DNA of 64,000 nt, taken from Rhynchopus sp. YZ270_cl-10 (taxonomy: Eukaryota; Euglenozoa; Diplonemea; Diplonemida; Diplonemidae). Shown piece after piece: positions 19,091 through 28,270 of the stretch (within the stretch, counting starts at the first letter, position 1; every line of letters begins with the position of its first letter). Where the stretch lies: contig OZ037905.1 of assembly GCA_964035575.1 (NCBI GenBank), positions 831,001-895,000 of the forward strand. Reading direction: 5' to 3'. The notes under the pieces are model-generated. The model was not told the DNA's origin and made no database searches. It saw only the letters and a list, made by a program, of their open reading frames with translations. The position numbers and the translations under genes are program-made.

Positions 19091-19265
19091 TAAAAACCCA
19101 ATAAAGAAAAAGAGACCAACGAGAAAAAACGGGATGAGCGAATTTCGTTTTCTTCAATTTTTTGTTTTTGCTTTTGAGCGTGAATGTACACAGCTCTCAT
19201 GGCCTCACTTCTTCCTCTCTTTTGCCTTTGCCCTTTCCCCTTTTTGTCCTTGCTGAAAGAGTTTT

Positions 19266-19301
19266 TAAGATGAACCGAAGCTTCAGTTGCTTTACTCATC
19301 T
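19266..19301 (+). repeat. HP1 hairpin
   Basis: TTAAGATGA...TCATCTAA pairs perfectly on the outside. The inner arms GAAGC and GCTTT form a changed inner stem. Confidence 0.7.
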
Positions 19302-19570
19302 AAACAGAAAATATGACATGCAAAAAAATGGAAAGAAGCTGTTTCGAAAGAAACTCTCTTACCCCTAATAACGCAGCTGACTCACCCAGTATGTGGGGGG
19401 CGTTATCTGGTGGCTTTGAGTCGGGCATCTCGAAACGCGTATGAATGAACGGGAGAAGTTTATATGTCAACATCGGACCGCAGACGCTACAAACTCATAA
19501 AAAGAGGGAGGGGTCAAAAAAATAAAATAAAATATGAATGATTCCTGTTCAATCTAAAAGAAAAGTTCAT

Positions 19571-19600
19571 AAGATGACCTGCCTCGTGCTTAGTCATCTT
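19571..19600 (+). repeat. HP1 hairpin
   Basis: AAGATGA...TCATCTT gives a perfect 7-bp outer stem. The middle is CCTGCCTCGTGCTTAG. Confidence 0.7.
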
Positions 19601-19628
19601 GAAAGAAAAGGTAGCTGAAAAAAAAAAT

Positions 19629-21092
19629 ATATATCAGTCAATAACTGAACCACCGGGACTTTTCTCCCGAGGTTCGTTGAACAAAAAACTGATCGTCAAA
19701 AAAAATTGTCCGACCCCGCAATTGAAAGATTTTGAGCAGCGGAATGCAAAGAAATAAAAATAAAAAAAAAAAAAAAATTTTTTTTTGAACTCCAGATTGG
19801 TGAATCCCAAAAAGTCGAAAATGAATTGCATGAATGCGACCCACCGAATTTTTTTAAAAAAATTAAAACCCTGCGGGGATGGATTTCCGAGTCGATATCT
19901 TTTAATTGCGGGGTCGCACGATTTCTGGAAATGAGTAGAAGTTAAAAATTCTTCTGTACATGGGTAGTTGTGGCTGTACACCGTGGAAAACGGCGTACAG
20001 CCAGTCTAAACTGACACATGCATTTTAGGTCAAAAATACTCATTTCTGAGCGCAAAGTGACGCCATCACAGCACGCACAGACTCCGAAGAACCGAAAAAA
20101 AAAAAAAAAATTTCCCGATTTTTTGTAGGCAAAAAATGGCCACCAACCAGTACCCCTTCAGACTTCCCTTCAGACTTCCCTTAAGACTTTGTACAGGGAG
20201 CCCCGCACACAAAAACCAGGTTCCAGGGGGGTCAGGAGGGTGGCTGCGTAACAGTGAGGATCACTTTTTTTCTTTGTCAAAAGTGATATTTTGACTGTTT
20301 TGCACGATCTGAATCCATTCGAACAGTTTTTTTTTGAATTTTGAGAATTTTTTTGTAAAATACTACCGCCCAGGCTTATACCCGAAAACTGGAAAAACTG
20401 ATTTTGGTCGAGGCCCTCACACATCTGAGGTGAACCAACGACATCAAAAGTTTTCAAAACCCAGCGGGGATGGGTTTCCGAGTCGATATCTTTTAATTGC
20501 GGGGTCGGACAATTTTTTTTGACGAGTAGAAATTAAAAAATTTTCTGTACAAAAACGGAAAAAAGTCCCGGTTGGTGCTTCCCGGGGGGTGTGCATTTCA
20601 CAAATTTTCACAAAATGTGACAAGTTTTCACAAATTTTCACAACACGAAAACCGCTACAGAATTGTGAAGGCTGGTGAAAAGTGGTGAAAAATTGTGAAA
20701 AATTGTGAAAAAATGTGAAAAGTTGTGAATAGTTGTGAAAAGTTGTGAATTGATTTTTATTTTTTTTGTGTGCTTTTTTTTTGGGCGGGGTGGTGACCCA
20801 CCCATTGAGGGGTACGCTGGGATTCACAAGATAGAACGTGATGTGGTGTACCTGTGTACTGTGTGATGTGCGGAAATGACGAGAACTTGTCCATTTCGGC
20901 AAATTGACCCCACCACTGGCCGTACGGATTCCGGAAATGCAAATGCCGGCGTTTAAGAGCTTCACCAACGAGAGAAAAAAGGGTAGTGAAAAGTTGTGAA
21001 TAGTTGTGAAAAGTTGTGAATTGAATTGAAAATTTGTGAAATGCATACCCCCCGGGAAGCACCACCGGTGGCTCAATTATTGACTGATATAT
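19629..21092. mobile_element. inverted-repeat element E with a nested inner element
   Basis: The terminal inverted repeats ATATATCAGTCAATAACTGA and its complement at 21073-21092 are followed inside by CCACCGG. A second inverted pair (GGTGCTTCCCGGGGGGT at about 20575, complement ending about 21062) bounds an inner 490-bp unit. That unit is full of GTGAAAAGTTGTGAA-type repeats in both orientations. A separate 100-bp segment (GAGTCGATATCTTTTAATTG) occurs three times, at 19690 (inverted), 19880 and 20470. The ends suggest a TA target. No transposase frame. Confidence 0.6.
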
Positions 21093-21187
21093 GTATGGAT
21101 TGACCCCTGATGAAGAAAATTTCAAAAATAAAAATAAAAAAAATCTTCTAAAATGAACACACCGCGCGTGACACACATCAAGAAACT

Positions 21188-21226
21188 ACAGCAATTATCA
21201 GCCTTTCATTCAAAATTGCTGTAGTA
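21188..21226. repeat. 11-bp stem hairpin
   Basis: CTACAGCAATT and AATTGCTGTAG pair perfectly around a 17-nt loop, just upstream of the larger hairpin at 21249. Confidence 0.7.
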
Positions 21227-21248
21227 GCATAGCCCCCCCGGAGAGTAT

Positions 21249-21321
21249 TGGTGGCAGTATTGTGATGGGAGCCCATTGGAATACGCAAAATACATCAAAA
21301 TACATCACAATACTGCCACCA
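21249..21321. repeat. perfect 19-bp hairpin
   Basis: TGGTGGCAGTATTGTGATG (21249-21267) pairs without mismatch with CATCACAATACTGCCACCA (21303-21321) around 35 nt. Its size suits a miniature foldback element or a structured RNA precursor. Confidence 0.85.
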
Positions 21322-21563
21322 TTACTGGAGAGGGGTGAATGAAAAAATTGGGTTTTTTTTTAAATAAAAAATGGTTGGTTCTCTCTGTATTGCTTTGGCT
21401 TTTTGCGGGGGGGGGGGGTTTTTTTGCCGAAAAAAAAGCATTTTAGCTCCTCTTAAAAAGGGGGGGCATACAGAAAAAAATTACTAAGAACCGTTCTCAA
21501 AAGAATGATAATTTCTTTTTTGGAAAAACATCGTGATATATTGCCTACTACTGGGCAGCTATG

Positions 21564-22310
21564 CAGGGCGTTCGCCCCGGGGCGAAAAATATTTTTTTTC
21601 GTTAAAAAAATCTTTTCCTGAAAAAATGACGTTTTATTTCGCCCCAGGGCTTCGCCCCACCGGGGCGAAACCCTGTATAAATAAATAAATAAATAAAAAA
21701 AGGGGAAAAAAAAAAAAAAAAGAGAGACAGATTTCTCCCCACCACCCTGTAGACCCCCCCGGAGGGGGGGTCGCAGAGGGGTGTCCACTGTACTCAAAAT
21801 CATCCGCAAACCCGCCTGCCGTGAGAGGAAGTTTCCCCAGCACTCCCGCTCGCTCCTCAATCCTGCAGTCTGCTGAAGGTGTACCGTACCCCCTGTTATA
21901 GAAGGTGTCACTGCTCGTGTCAACTCTATCTTCAATGGCAGAGAGTTGAAAATAATCAAAATAAGGATGAAGTCTCATATGACGGATGCCTCTCTCTTGT
22001 ACATCTGCTTGATTAAACAACACAAAGAGACCCTCAGTGAGGGGGGATTGATGAAATTCTCCATCGTTTTGCTGGTTTTAGTATCAGGAAAGTTCAGCTG
22101 TAATATCACTTGTGCTGGGGAAGGGATCACGCACAAATCGCAAATTTTTTTTGACCATTCAGTACCAGGGATTCACCCCACGAACTAACTTCTCTCCGGC
22201 GGGGAAAATTTTTTTGACCTATTTTAAGCACTAGTAAAAAAACGAAAATTTCGGGGTTTTTGGCATTTCGCCACGATCAGGAAAAAACGATGGCGATAGC
22301 GAACGCCCTG
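21564..22310. mobile_element. non-autonomous hAT-type element with 8-bp target duplication
   Basis: Perfect 12-bp terminal inverted repeats CAGGGCGTTCGC and GCGAACGCCCTG. The flanks are identical 8-bp copies of CAGCTATG at 21556-21563 and 22311-22318. CAGGG-type ends plus an 8-bp duplication are diagnostic of the hAT superfamily. The 747-bp interior lacks a transposase. Its first 115 bp form a TTCGCCCC/GGGGCGAA palindrome cluster. A GC-richer stretch on the minus strand (about 21720-22010) could be a captured gene fragment, and one HP1 hairpin lies inside. Confidence 0.88.
21983..22008 (+). repeat. HP1 hairpin inside the hAT element
   Basis: CGGATG-cctctctcttgta-CATCTG: a 6-bp stem with the conserved CCTCTCT loop. 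Confidence 0.5.
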
Positions 22311-22550
22311 CAGCTATGTAAAAAAAAAAAACAAGAGTAGAGAAAAGAAAAGAAAAAAAAACAAAAGTAAACATCAAAGAGGAGGGGAAATATCGCAGGA
22401 AATGATCAGAGTCTCGTTGCAAAAGAAAAGAAAGACAGAAAAAAAAAATGACGTCAAAGTAGTGACTGTTTGCCTTTTTGTTGTGACAAGGCAGTGCTCA
22501 AATTGACTACAGTTGCTCTGAAACAAAAAAAAAAGAAAAAGCGAAGTTGA

Positions 22551-22590
22551 CAGTACAAACTCTGGGAAGCAGGCGCTGACACTCCGCGGG
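22551..22590 (+). repeat. HP2 unit (degenerate)
   Basis: AGTACAAACTCTGGGAAGC, then AGGCGCTGACACTCCGCGG; the HP2 order is kept with substitutions. Confidence 0.5.
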
Positions 22591-22827
22591 GGAAAATAAT
22601 AAAGAATAAACAACAAAAAAAAAAAAATAAAAGGACAGAGAAGACTAGGTTCTATTCTGTAAAAAAACGGTGGGCTTTTTTTTTCATAGATAAAAAGCCA
22701 AAGTACCAAATGTGCGCTAACCCGAATATATATAAAAAGAGAGAACATTAGCATCTGGGAAGCACAGGGAAAGACAGCAGAGGTAGTTCTTTGCAATTGA
22801 TGGGCGTTCGCTTCTTATGACGGGAAC

Positions 22828-24381
22828 TTACACAATGTCATGGGCATGAACACGGACATTCAGGCCTTGTGTCAGGTTCCATGTCATCGAGATGTCTGTC
22901 TCTGGGGTGAAGCCAGGCTCCATAGTGAAGGAGTACTGTGCCATGAGAGTCAGAAGTGCGATCTTCGCCTCCAGAATGGCCATGTTCTTGCCAAGGCAGA
23001 GACGTGGCCCGCAGTTGAAGGTTAGGAACATAAAGTCATCGTACTGCTTGTCCTTGCCCCCAAGCCAGCGCTCGGGCTTCCATTCTGTGCAGTCTTCACC
23101 CCAAACGTTTGGGTTCTGCCCCATGACTCCGGGGCCGAACCCAACGTGCTCTCCTTCATACACTTTGGTACCACTGGGCAGGGTGACGTCGGCAGTTGCA
23201 ATTTTCTCGTTCAGGGGAACAGGTGGCTGGAGGCGGATGGACTCCATGAAGACAGCCTCCGTGAGAGGCGACTTTCCTTCAATGTCGTCGAAGGTGAGTG
23301 CTTCTTGGATGTTCCCGCCGAACACTGCGAGGGCTTCGATACGGAGCTTCTCCTGCCACTCAGGGTTGCGGCAGAGGAAGCTCACACACGACGTGAGTGC
23401 GGACCCTGTGGTGTCGCGCGAACCGATGAGCGAGACAAGGATCATGTCGCGGAGGTACTGCTTCGTGAGGGGGGAGCCCTCTTCAATGCCATGCTCGAGC
23501 AGGAGGGCCACGAGGCTGCCGTCCCCGACAATCGCCTCCTCGGAGACGTGCCCGTCCTCGGTGATGTACTGCCGCAGCACGCCGTCTATGCAGGAGTTGA
23601 CCTTGGCAAGAGCGTCTGCCAGCTCCTTCTCCCCGCCAACGTTGAGGCACCGCTGCACCTTCCACCACGGGTGAAAGAAGCGCAGCGTGACCAGCCTCTG
23701 CACACTGTCGAACGCTGTCTGGAACGCAATGTCCTCTTCGTCTCCACGCAGCGAGTTCGCCTCTTTGTTCAGCGAAATGCGGTTTGCGCAATCAAACGTG
23801 AAGCAGAAGAACAGCTTCTGTGCGTCAACAGCCGTGCCCATGCTAGCATACCGTCCAAAGCAGTGTGCGAGGTACTGTGAGTGGTCGCCGAAGACTGTGC
23901 CCATCTTCTCGCGGAGCTTCCTCTTGCTGAACATGCCTGACAGAGCGATGCGCTGGCTTTTCCAACTGCTGCCGTTGGAGTTGATGATGCCGTTGCCGAT
24001 GAAGTCCTGCATGATGGTGATGAAGGTCGGTGCCTTGACGAAGGAGTTGAAGGCGTCCTTCATTACGAACTGCACATCTCGTGGGTCACAGATCTGGATG
24101 TTCAACACCCCACCGAGGTGTCCATCGCCAAAGGCGGTCCAGGAGCACTCCCGCATCATCCTTAGGTGGTACGCAGCAATCGACTCCTCTTTGTTCTGAA
24201 TAATACACCTGATCTGGTCCAGCGTCACCCCCCAAAACGGCACCCAAGACGGGCTCACCTGCAGACCCTCGCTACACGCCTTCGGAAGCTTAGCCCGCAA
24301 AGTCCATATCCACCACACGCACAGCGCCGTGAACCCTGCGGCCAAATACCCTACACCGTTCGCATCGAACGATTCAAACAT
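22828..24381 (-). CDS. cytochrome P450, CYP86/CYP4-like (copy 2)
   Basis: Haem-thiolate monooxygenase of 517 residues. The N-terminal membrane anchor (about 8-27) is YLAAGFTALCVWWIW. The I-helix reads GSRDTTGS, with Ser where the paralogues have Ala (AGRDTT). The K-helix has ESIR, and the haem loop is FNCGPRLCLG with Cys near 462. It lies 2.1 kb downstream of copy 3 in the same orientation. Its 3' third is almost identical in DNA to copy 3 (for example 22899-23030 against 26594-26725), while its middle is more divergent. The I-helix change may alter substrate range. Candidate AG acceptors (CCTCACAACAG, GTGCTAG) lie upstream of the ATG. Confidence 0.94.
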   Translation of the reverse strand: MFESFDANGVGYLAAGFTALCVWWIWTLRAKLPKACSEGLQVSPSWVPFWGVTLDQIRCIIQNKEESIAAYHLRMMRECSWTAFGDGHLGGVLNIQICDPRDVQFVMKDAFNSFVKAPTFITIMQDFIGNGIINSNGSSWKSQRIALSGMFSKRKLREKMGTVFGDHSQYLAHCFGRYASMGTAVDAQKLFFCFTFDCANRISLNKEANSLRGDEEDIAFQTAFDSVQRLVTLRFFHPWWKVQRCLNVGGEKELADALAKVNSCIDGVLRQYITEDGHVSEEAIVGDGSLVALLLEHGIEEGSPLTKQYLRDMILVSLIGSRDTTGSALTSCVSFLCRNPEWQEKLRIEALAVFGGNIQEALTFDDIEGKSPLTEAVFMESIRLQPPVPLNEKIATADVTLPSGTKVYEGEHVGFGPGVMGQNPNVWGEDCTEWKPERWLGGKDKQYDDFMFLTFNCGPRLCLGKNMAILEAKIALLTLMAQYSFTMEPGFTPETDISMTWNLTQGLNVRVHAHDIV

Positions 24382-24746
24382 GATGACTTTTTGTTTGATA
24401 CTAGCACAAAGGGCTAAGCTGTTGTGAGGAATGTGGAGCGAAAATTAAGGAGAATGAGAGGAACAAAATGGGGTAATGGCATTCTCGTTTTAATAGCTAT
24501 GTTGTATGTTTTTTTTTTTTGTGACAATCACCCCAGCCAGAGAGTGGGTTATGTCTTCAAGCCTTTTTGTAGGGGTTTTCTTCATTTGTTTCCGTTGAAT
24601 ATAATCTGGCGCTAGCTTGCTTGGTGCAATGCACATATTCTTAAAAAGTTGTGGAGGGGGATAGGGGAGAGAACATAACACCGCACGCATAACACACTAG
24701 TATGGGAGGACGCGGCCTCGAAGGCCTGTCTTTTTTCTTTTCCTTT

Positions 24747-24796
24747 AAAAACTTGGTTGTATCAGTGTAGACACCCGAGGATGAACTCCACTATAC
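24747..24796 (-). repeat. HP5 unit with short A tail
   Basis: The minus strand reads TATAGTGGAG, TTCATCCTCGGGTGT, CTACACTGATACAACC, AAGT and then an A-rich run. The TAGTG/CACT stem is kept apart from one substitution. Confidence 0.7.
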
Positions 24797-24861
24797 AAAA
24801 ACGCTTTTTTGCGCCGGGGTTTGTTTGTTGGGTGGCCTTTTTCTTTGGTTCATGTTGATTT

Positions 24862-25149
24862 CACGGTGGCCCTTACGAACCCTCAGGGTACGTTCGTAGC
24901 GGGGTACCCCGCGGGGTACCCCGCTACGAACCCTAGGGTTCGTAATGGGGTACCCCGCGGGGTACCCCATTACGGGGTTGGGTTCGTAACGGGGTACCCC
25001 GCACGGACCCTGGGTTCGTAAGGGGGGTACCCCGCGTGGAACGTACCCCGCGGGTCCGCGCGGGGTACCCCGCACGCGGGGTACCCCGCGCGAACCCCAT
25101 TTGGGGTACCCCGCGGGGTACCCCAAATAGGGTTCGTAGGGCCACCGTG
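24862..25149. mobile_element. element B: CACGG-ended palindrome-array element
   Basis: The ends CACGGTGGCC and GGCCACCGTG are perfect inverted repeats, continuing as CTTACGAACCCT against AGGGTTCGTAG. Flanking TT on both sides suggests a 2-bp target duplication. The 288-bp interior consists of palindromes built on two GGGGTACCCC blocks joined by GC. The 40-bp palindrome at 24892-24931 has GTAGC/GCTAC shoulders, that at 24941-24974 has GTAAT/ATTAC, and that near 25099-25128 has ATTT/AAAT. No coding capacity. Confidence 0.85.
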
Positions 25150-25173
25150 TTGAAGCAATGGCAATAAAAAAGT

Positions 25174-25217
25174 GAAGTGCAAACGCCTCTGGGATGCAGG
25201 CACTGACACTCAGCGGG
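25174..25217 (+). repeat. HP2 unit
   Basis: AGTGCAAACGCCTCTGGGAT, then GCAGGCACTGACACTCAGCGG. The outer stem is AGTGC/GCACT. Confidence 0.7.
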
Positions 25218-25323
25218 TTATCGGGTTATCGACGGAAGAAAAAGGATTAAAATATTATTTTCAATCGAAAGATGGAGTTTTATCCACCAGCGTCATCTTT
25301 TTTGGAGAAAAAAGAAAATTTGC

Positions 25324-25358
25324 AAGATGAACGTGCCTCTCTCGTACACATGCATCTT
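25324..25358 (+). repeat. HP1 hairpin
   Basis: AAGATG...CATCTT outer stem, with GTGC-ctctctc-GTAC inside. Confidence 0.65.
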
Positions 25359-25379
25359 TACCAAAAAAAAGAAAAATTT

Positions 25380-25421
25380 GACTTGAATATACAACAGTAC
25401 GCCCCTGACAGTGTACCTTGG
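25380..25421 (+). repeat. SR3, truncated copy
   Basis: Only the first 42 bp, ACTTGAATATACAACAG to CAGTGTACCTTGG. Confidence 0.65.
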
Positions 25422-25444
25422 AAAAGAAAAAAAAGAGCAGTTTA

Positions 25445-25485
25445 AAGTGCAAACGCCTCACCGTTCATCGGCAGACGCAGACACT
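25445..25485 (+). repeat. HP2 unit
   Basis: AAGTGCAAACGCCTCACC... and GCAGACGCAGACACT; the middle is expanded. Confidence 0.6.
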
Positions 25486-25636
25486 ATAAAAATATCTGAA
25501 TGAGCTGCCCTGACTACTTACTGTACTAAAAAAAAGACATCTCGAGGCCATAAAAAGCCAACAAGACGACACAGGCTTTTTTTTCCAGCAAGAGGGGCGC
25601 AGGCTCATCCACGTCAAGCAGAAAAGAAACGATTGC

Positions 25637-25705
25637 GTAAGATGCTTCCCCAAGCCTCTTGTGACGCACAGGGTTTGCGGGGTTGCCTTTGTGCTGAGTC
25701 ACCTA
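25637..25705 (+). repeat. HP1-like hairpin with expanded loop
   Basis: GTAAGATGC...CCAAGCCTCTTGTG starts as in HP1 and closes with GCTGAGTCACCT about 45 nt later. An inner GCAACCCC-like hairpin fills the loop. Confidence 0.4.
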
Positions 25706-25888
25706 TTAAAAAATTGATTCGAGAATATTTTATACTTTCAAATCAAAAGAAACTGCAAGGACGCTCTCTTCAGATGCATCCAATATTTTTTTCAATTTGT
25801 TGCAAAACAGAAAAAGAAAAAGAAAAAAGAGATCAAGCAAATTATTTCCAACACAACAAAACAAAAGAGAGAGAGATACCAGTTAAAA

Positions 25889-25921
25889 AGTGCAAACGCC
25901 ACCGGACACCGGCGGACATTG
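25889..25921 (+). repeat. HP2 unit (short)
   Basis: AAGTGCAAACGCCACCGG, then ACACCGGCGGACATT. It is a shortened copy with a CCGG inner pair. Confidence 0.5.
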
Positions 25922-25991
25922 ATAAAAGATAAAAAATGGGCAAGATGAACCGTCCCATATTTTTCTTTCGAAACACACACATACCACATGA

Positions 25992-26040
25992 TTTTTACCC
26001 TGCGTATAGGAGCGCATACGCATATACGCGGGGTAAAAAA
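25992..26040. repeat. long hairpin
   Basis: TTTTTACCC-t-GCGTATA pairs with TATACGC-g-GGGTAAAAA, about 16 bp with one mismatch, around an 11-15-nt loop. Confidence 0.7.
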
Positions 26041-26072
26041 CCAGGTGGACATAACATTCTTCCCCGTTTGGT

Positions 26073-26123
26073 GTTTGTTGTGCCGACAATGGCTGCGTGA
26101 CACCACCTTTTAGGTGGGTCAAG
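26073..26123 (-). repeat. HP6 unit
   Basis: The minus strand has CCCACCTaaaAGGTGG, then GCCATTGTCGGCACAAC. The hairpin is followed by the conserved tail (GTCGACACAAC in other copies). Confidence 0.55.
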
Positions 26124-26279
26124 TCTCTCTATAGTACAAATAAACGTTAGGTATCATAAACCCACAAGAGAGAAGCTCTCATGAAAACCCCAAAGCTCTG
26201 TCTAAAAGAAGTCAAATAAATCACTTGCAAAACGTTTTCTATAAAAAAAAAAAAAAAAAAAAGAAGAAGAAGATTAAAG

Positions 26280-26313
26280 TTGAAGATGCAAAACGCCTCT
26301 GTGTTCGCAGGCA
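26280..26313 (+). repeat. HP2 unit
   Basis: GTTGAAGATGCAAAACGCC and TCTGTGTTCGCAGGCACC. Confidence 0.55.
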
Positions 26314-26522
26314 CCCAAATATAAAAACGTTGCGCACAATCAGTGATTGAATCTGCCGCAAGGGCGAAAGAAACAAAAAAGATCAACAGGGATCTTCCGT
26401 TTGGCAAAACCATTTTTTTTTTTTAAAGCACTCTCCGGCAGGCATTCGAGTGCCGCAGGTCTATCATCTAGAAGCTTCGACAGAGTTAACAAAGCGGGAG
26501 TATATCTTGAGTATCTCGCCCT

Positions 26523-28076
26523 TCACATCTCGTAAGCATGAACACGGACCTTCATACCGTGTGTCAGGTTCCATGTGACAGAGATGTCTGTCTCTGGGGT
26601 GAAGCCAGGCTCCATAGTGAAGGAGTACTGTGCCATGAGAGTCAGAAGTGCGATCTTCGCCTCCAGAATGGCCATGTTCTTGCCAAGGCAGAGACGTGGC
26701 CCGCAGTTGAAGGTTGGGAACATAAAGTCGTTGTAGTCCTTCGGCTTGTCACCAAACCAGCGCTCGGGCTTCCATTCTGTGCAGTCTTCACCCCACACCT
26801 TCGGGTTGCGGCAGACGACGTACGGACCAAAGGCGGTGTGCTCACCCTTCTTCACCTTGATGCCACTGGGCAGGGTGGTGTCCGTGACCGCCCTCTTCTC
26901 GTTCATAGGAACTGGCGGGTGGAGGCGGATGGACTCCATGAAGACAGCCTCCGTGAGAGGCGACTTTCCTTCGATGTCGTCGAAGGTGAGTGCCTCCTGC
27001 ACACTTCCTCCGAACACTGCGAGGGCTTCGGCGTGGAGCTTCTCCTGCCACTCAGGGTTGCGGCAGAGGAAGTCAATGCACGACGTGATGGCTGATGCAG
27101 TAGTGTCGCGCCCTGCGATGATGGAGTTGAGGATCATGTCGCGCAGGTACTTCTTCGTGTACGTCGACCCTTCCATCTTGCCGTGCTCAAGAAGCAGCGC
27201 CACAAGGCTGTCGTCCTCAAGCACAACACCTTCAAGCACTTCGCCCTTGTCGTTGATGTAGCCATCCACCACACGCTTCATGTATGCTTCGATCACCACC
27301 ATCGCATCTGCCAGCATCTTCTCGTCGCCCCTTCCCAGGATGCGGTTGATGGGCCACCACGGCTGGATGAAGCGAGACATGATCTTCTTCTGCACAGTGT
27401 CGAACGCAGCCTGGAACGCACAGTCCTCTTCGTCCCCACGCAGCGAGTCCACTTCCTTGTTGAAGGCAATGCGGTTCATGGAGTCAAAAGTGTAGCAGTA
27501 GAAGAGCTTCTGTGCGTCGACGGCAGTTCCGTCCTGAGCGTGCTTCCAGAAGCAGTGCGACAGCGCCTGCGCGTGGGTGCCGAAGACTGTGCTCATCCTG
27601 TCGCGCAGCTTCCTCTTGCTGAACATGCCTGACATTGCAATACGCTGGTGCTTCCATTCGCTGCCGTTTGTGTTGAAGATACCGTCCCCGAGGAGCACGT
27701 GGAAGACCTTCAGGAAGTTAGACGTCTTCTCGAAGTTCTGGAAGGCGTCCTTCATCACGTACTTGATGTCCTCCGGGTCTGTGATATACAGGAACCTGAT
27801 GCCGAGGAGTACCCCCTCACCCCACGCGTCCCAGCCCAGCTTCTCTGCAATCCTTCTCTGGTACTCCCAAGGCGAGACCCGGTTCGTCATCATCTCCTGC
27901 ACCTGATGGTTGGTGATCCCCCAGAACGAAACGTAATAGGGGTTGGATTGCAAACCATGCTTCGCACAGGCAATGGGCAGCTTTGCACGGAGTGAATACA
28001 CCCACCCAGCGAAGATGGCCAAGACACCTACGGCTAGGTACCCCGCCATGGCGAGGCCACTTACTTCTGCGAACAT
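26523..28076 (-). CDS. cytochrome P450, CYP86/CYP4-like (copy 3, mosaic)
   Basis: Haem-thiolate monooxygenase of 517 residues with an N-terminal anchor (about 8-29), I-helix AGRDTTAS, ESIR, PERWFG and haem loop FNCGPRLCLG (Cys near 463). The family relationship and likely membrane hydroxylase role match the other two copies. Around residues 135-175 the protein is identical to copy 1 (NTNGSEWKHQRIAMSGMF and following), but from about residue 330 to the end it matches copy 2 (for example GKSPLTEAVFMESIRL and ALLTLMAQYSFTMEPGF). The switch in closest relative along the gene points to gene conversion or unequal crossing-over. AG dinucleotides after pyrimidine-rich sequence precede the ATG. Confidence 0.94.
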   Translation of the reverse strand: MFAEVSGLAMAGYLAVGVLAIFAGWVYSLRAKLPIACAKHGLQSNPYYVSFWGITNHQVQEMMTNRVSPWEYQRRIAEKLGWDAWGEGVLLGIRFLYITDPEDIKYVMKDAFQNFEKTSNFLKVFHVLLGDGIFNTNGSEWKHQRIAMSGMFSKRKLRDRMSTVFGTHAQALSHCFWKHAQDGTAVDAQKLFYCYTFDSMNRIAFNKEVDSLRGDEEDCAFQAAFDTVQKKIMSRFIQPWWPINRILGRGDEKMLADAMVVIEAYMKRVVDGYINDKGEVLEGVVLEDDSLVALLLEHGKMEGSTYTKKYLRDMILNSIIAGRDTTASAITSCIDFLCRNPEWQEKLHAEALAVFGGSVQEALTFDDIEGKSPLTEAVFMESIRLHPPVPMNEKRAVTDTTLPSGIKVKKGEHTAFGPYVVCRNPKVWGEDCTEWKPERWFGDKPKDYNDFMFPTFNCGPRLCLGKNMAILEAKIALLTLMAQYSFTMEPGFTPETDISVTWNLTHGMKVRVHAYEM

Positions 28077-28270
28077 GGTTCCCTTCTATTGTCACCCTAT
28101 TTGTGTCGTGAAATTGGAGAATACAGGAAAACATAGGAAGAAAAAAAGTTGAAGGGGGCACATTTTTGTCTATATATTCTAGGGTTTTGCTACAAATAAC
28201 AACGTTGAAAATTCCAACGCATCAACAAAGAAAGCGCATCACATGCACACATCTGAAAAAAGAAGAATAT

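Larger units (their letters stand above)
13853..22827. other. 9-kb gene-poor region rich in short repeats
   Basis: No convincing host gene is seen. The region is AT-rich with many homopolymer runs. It contains dispersed hairpin families HP1-HP7 and repeat SR3 (listed separately), an inverted-repeat element (19629-21092) and a hAT element (21564-22310). Open frames here are short and lack coding composition. Confidence 0.7.
24382..26522. other. intergenic repeat cluster between P450 copies 3 and 2
   Basis: No gene is seen. The region contains element B and copies of HP1, HP2, HP5, HP6 and SR3, separated by homopolymer tracts. Confidence 0.75.

Noticed and set aside
24892-25135. Palindrome array mistaken for a CRISPR-like array
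   Set aside because: Repeats are palindromic, abutting and of varying arm sequence, with no unique spacers of constant length and no cas genes. They are transposon ends in a eukaryote.
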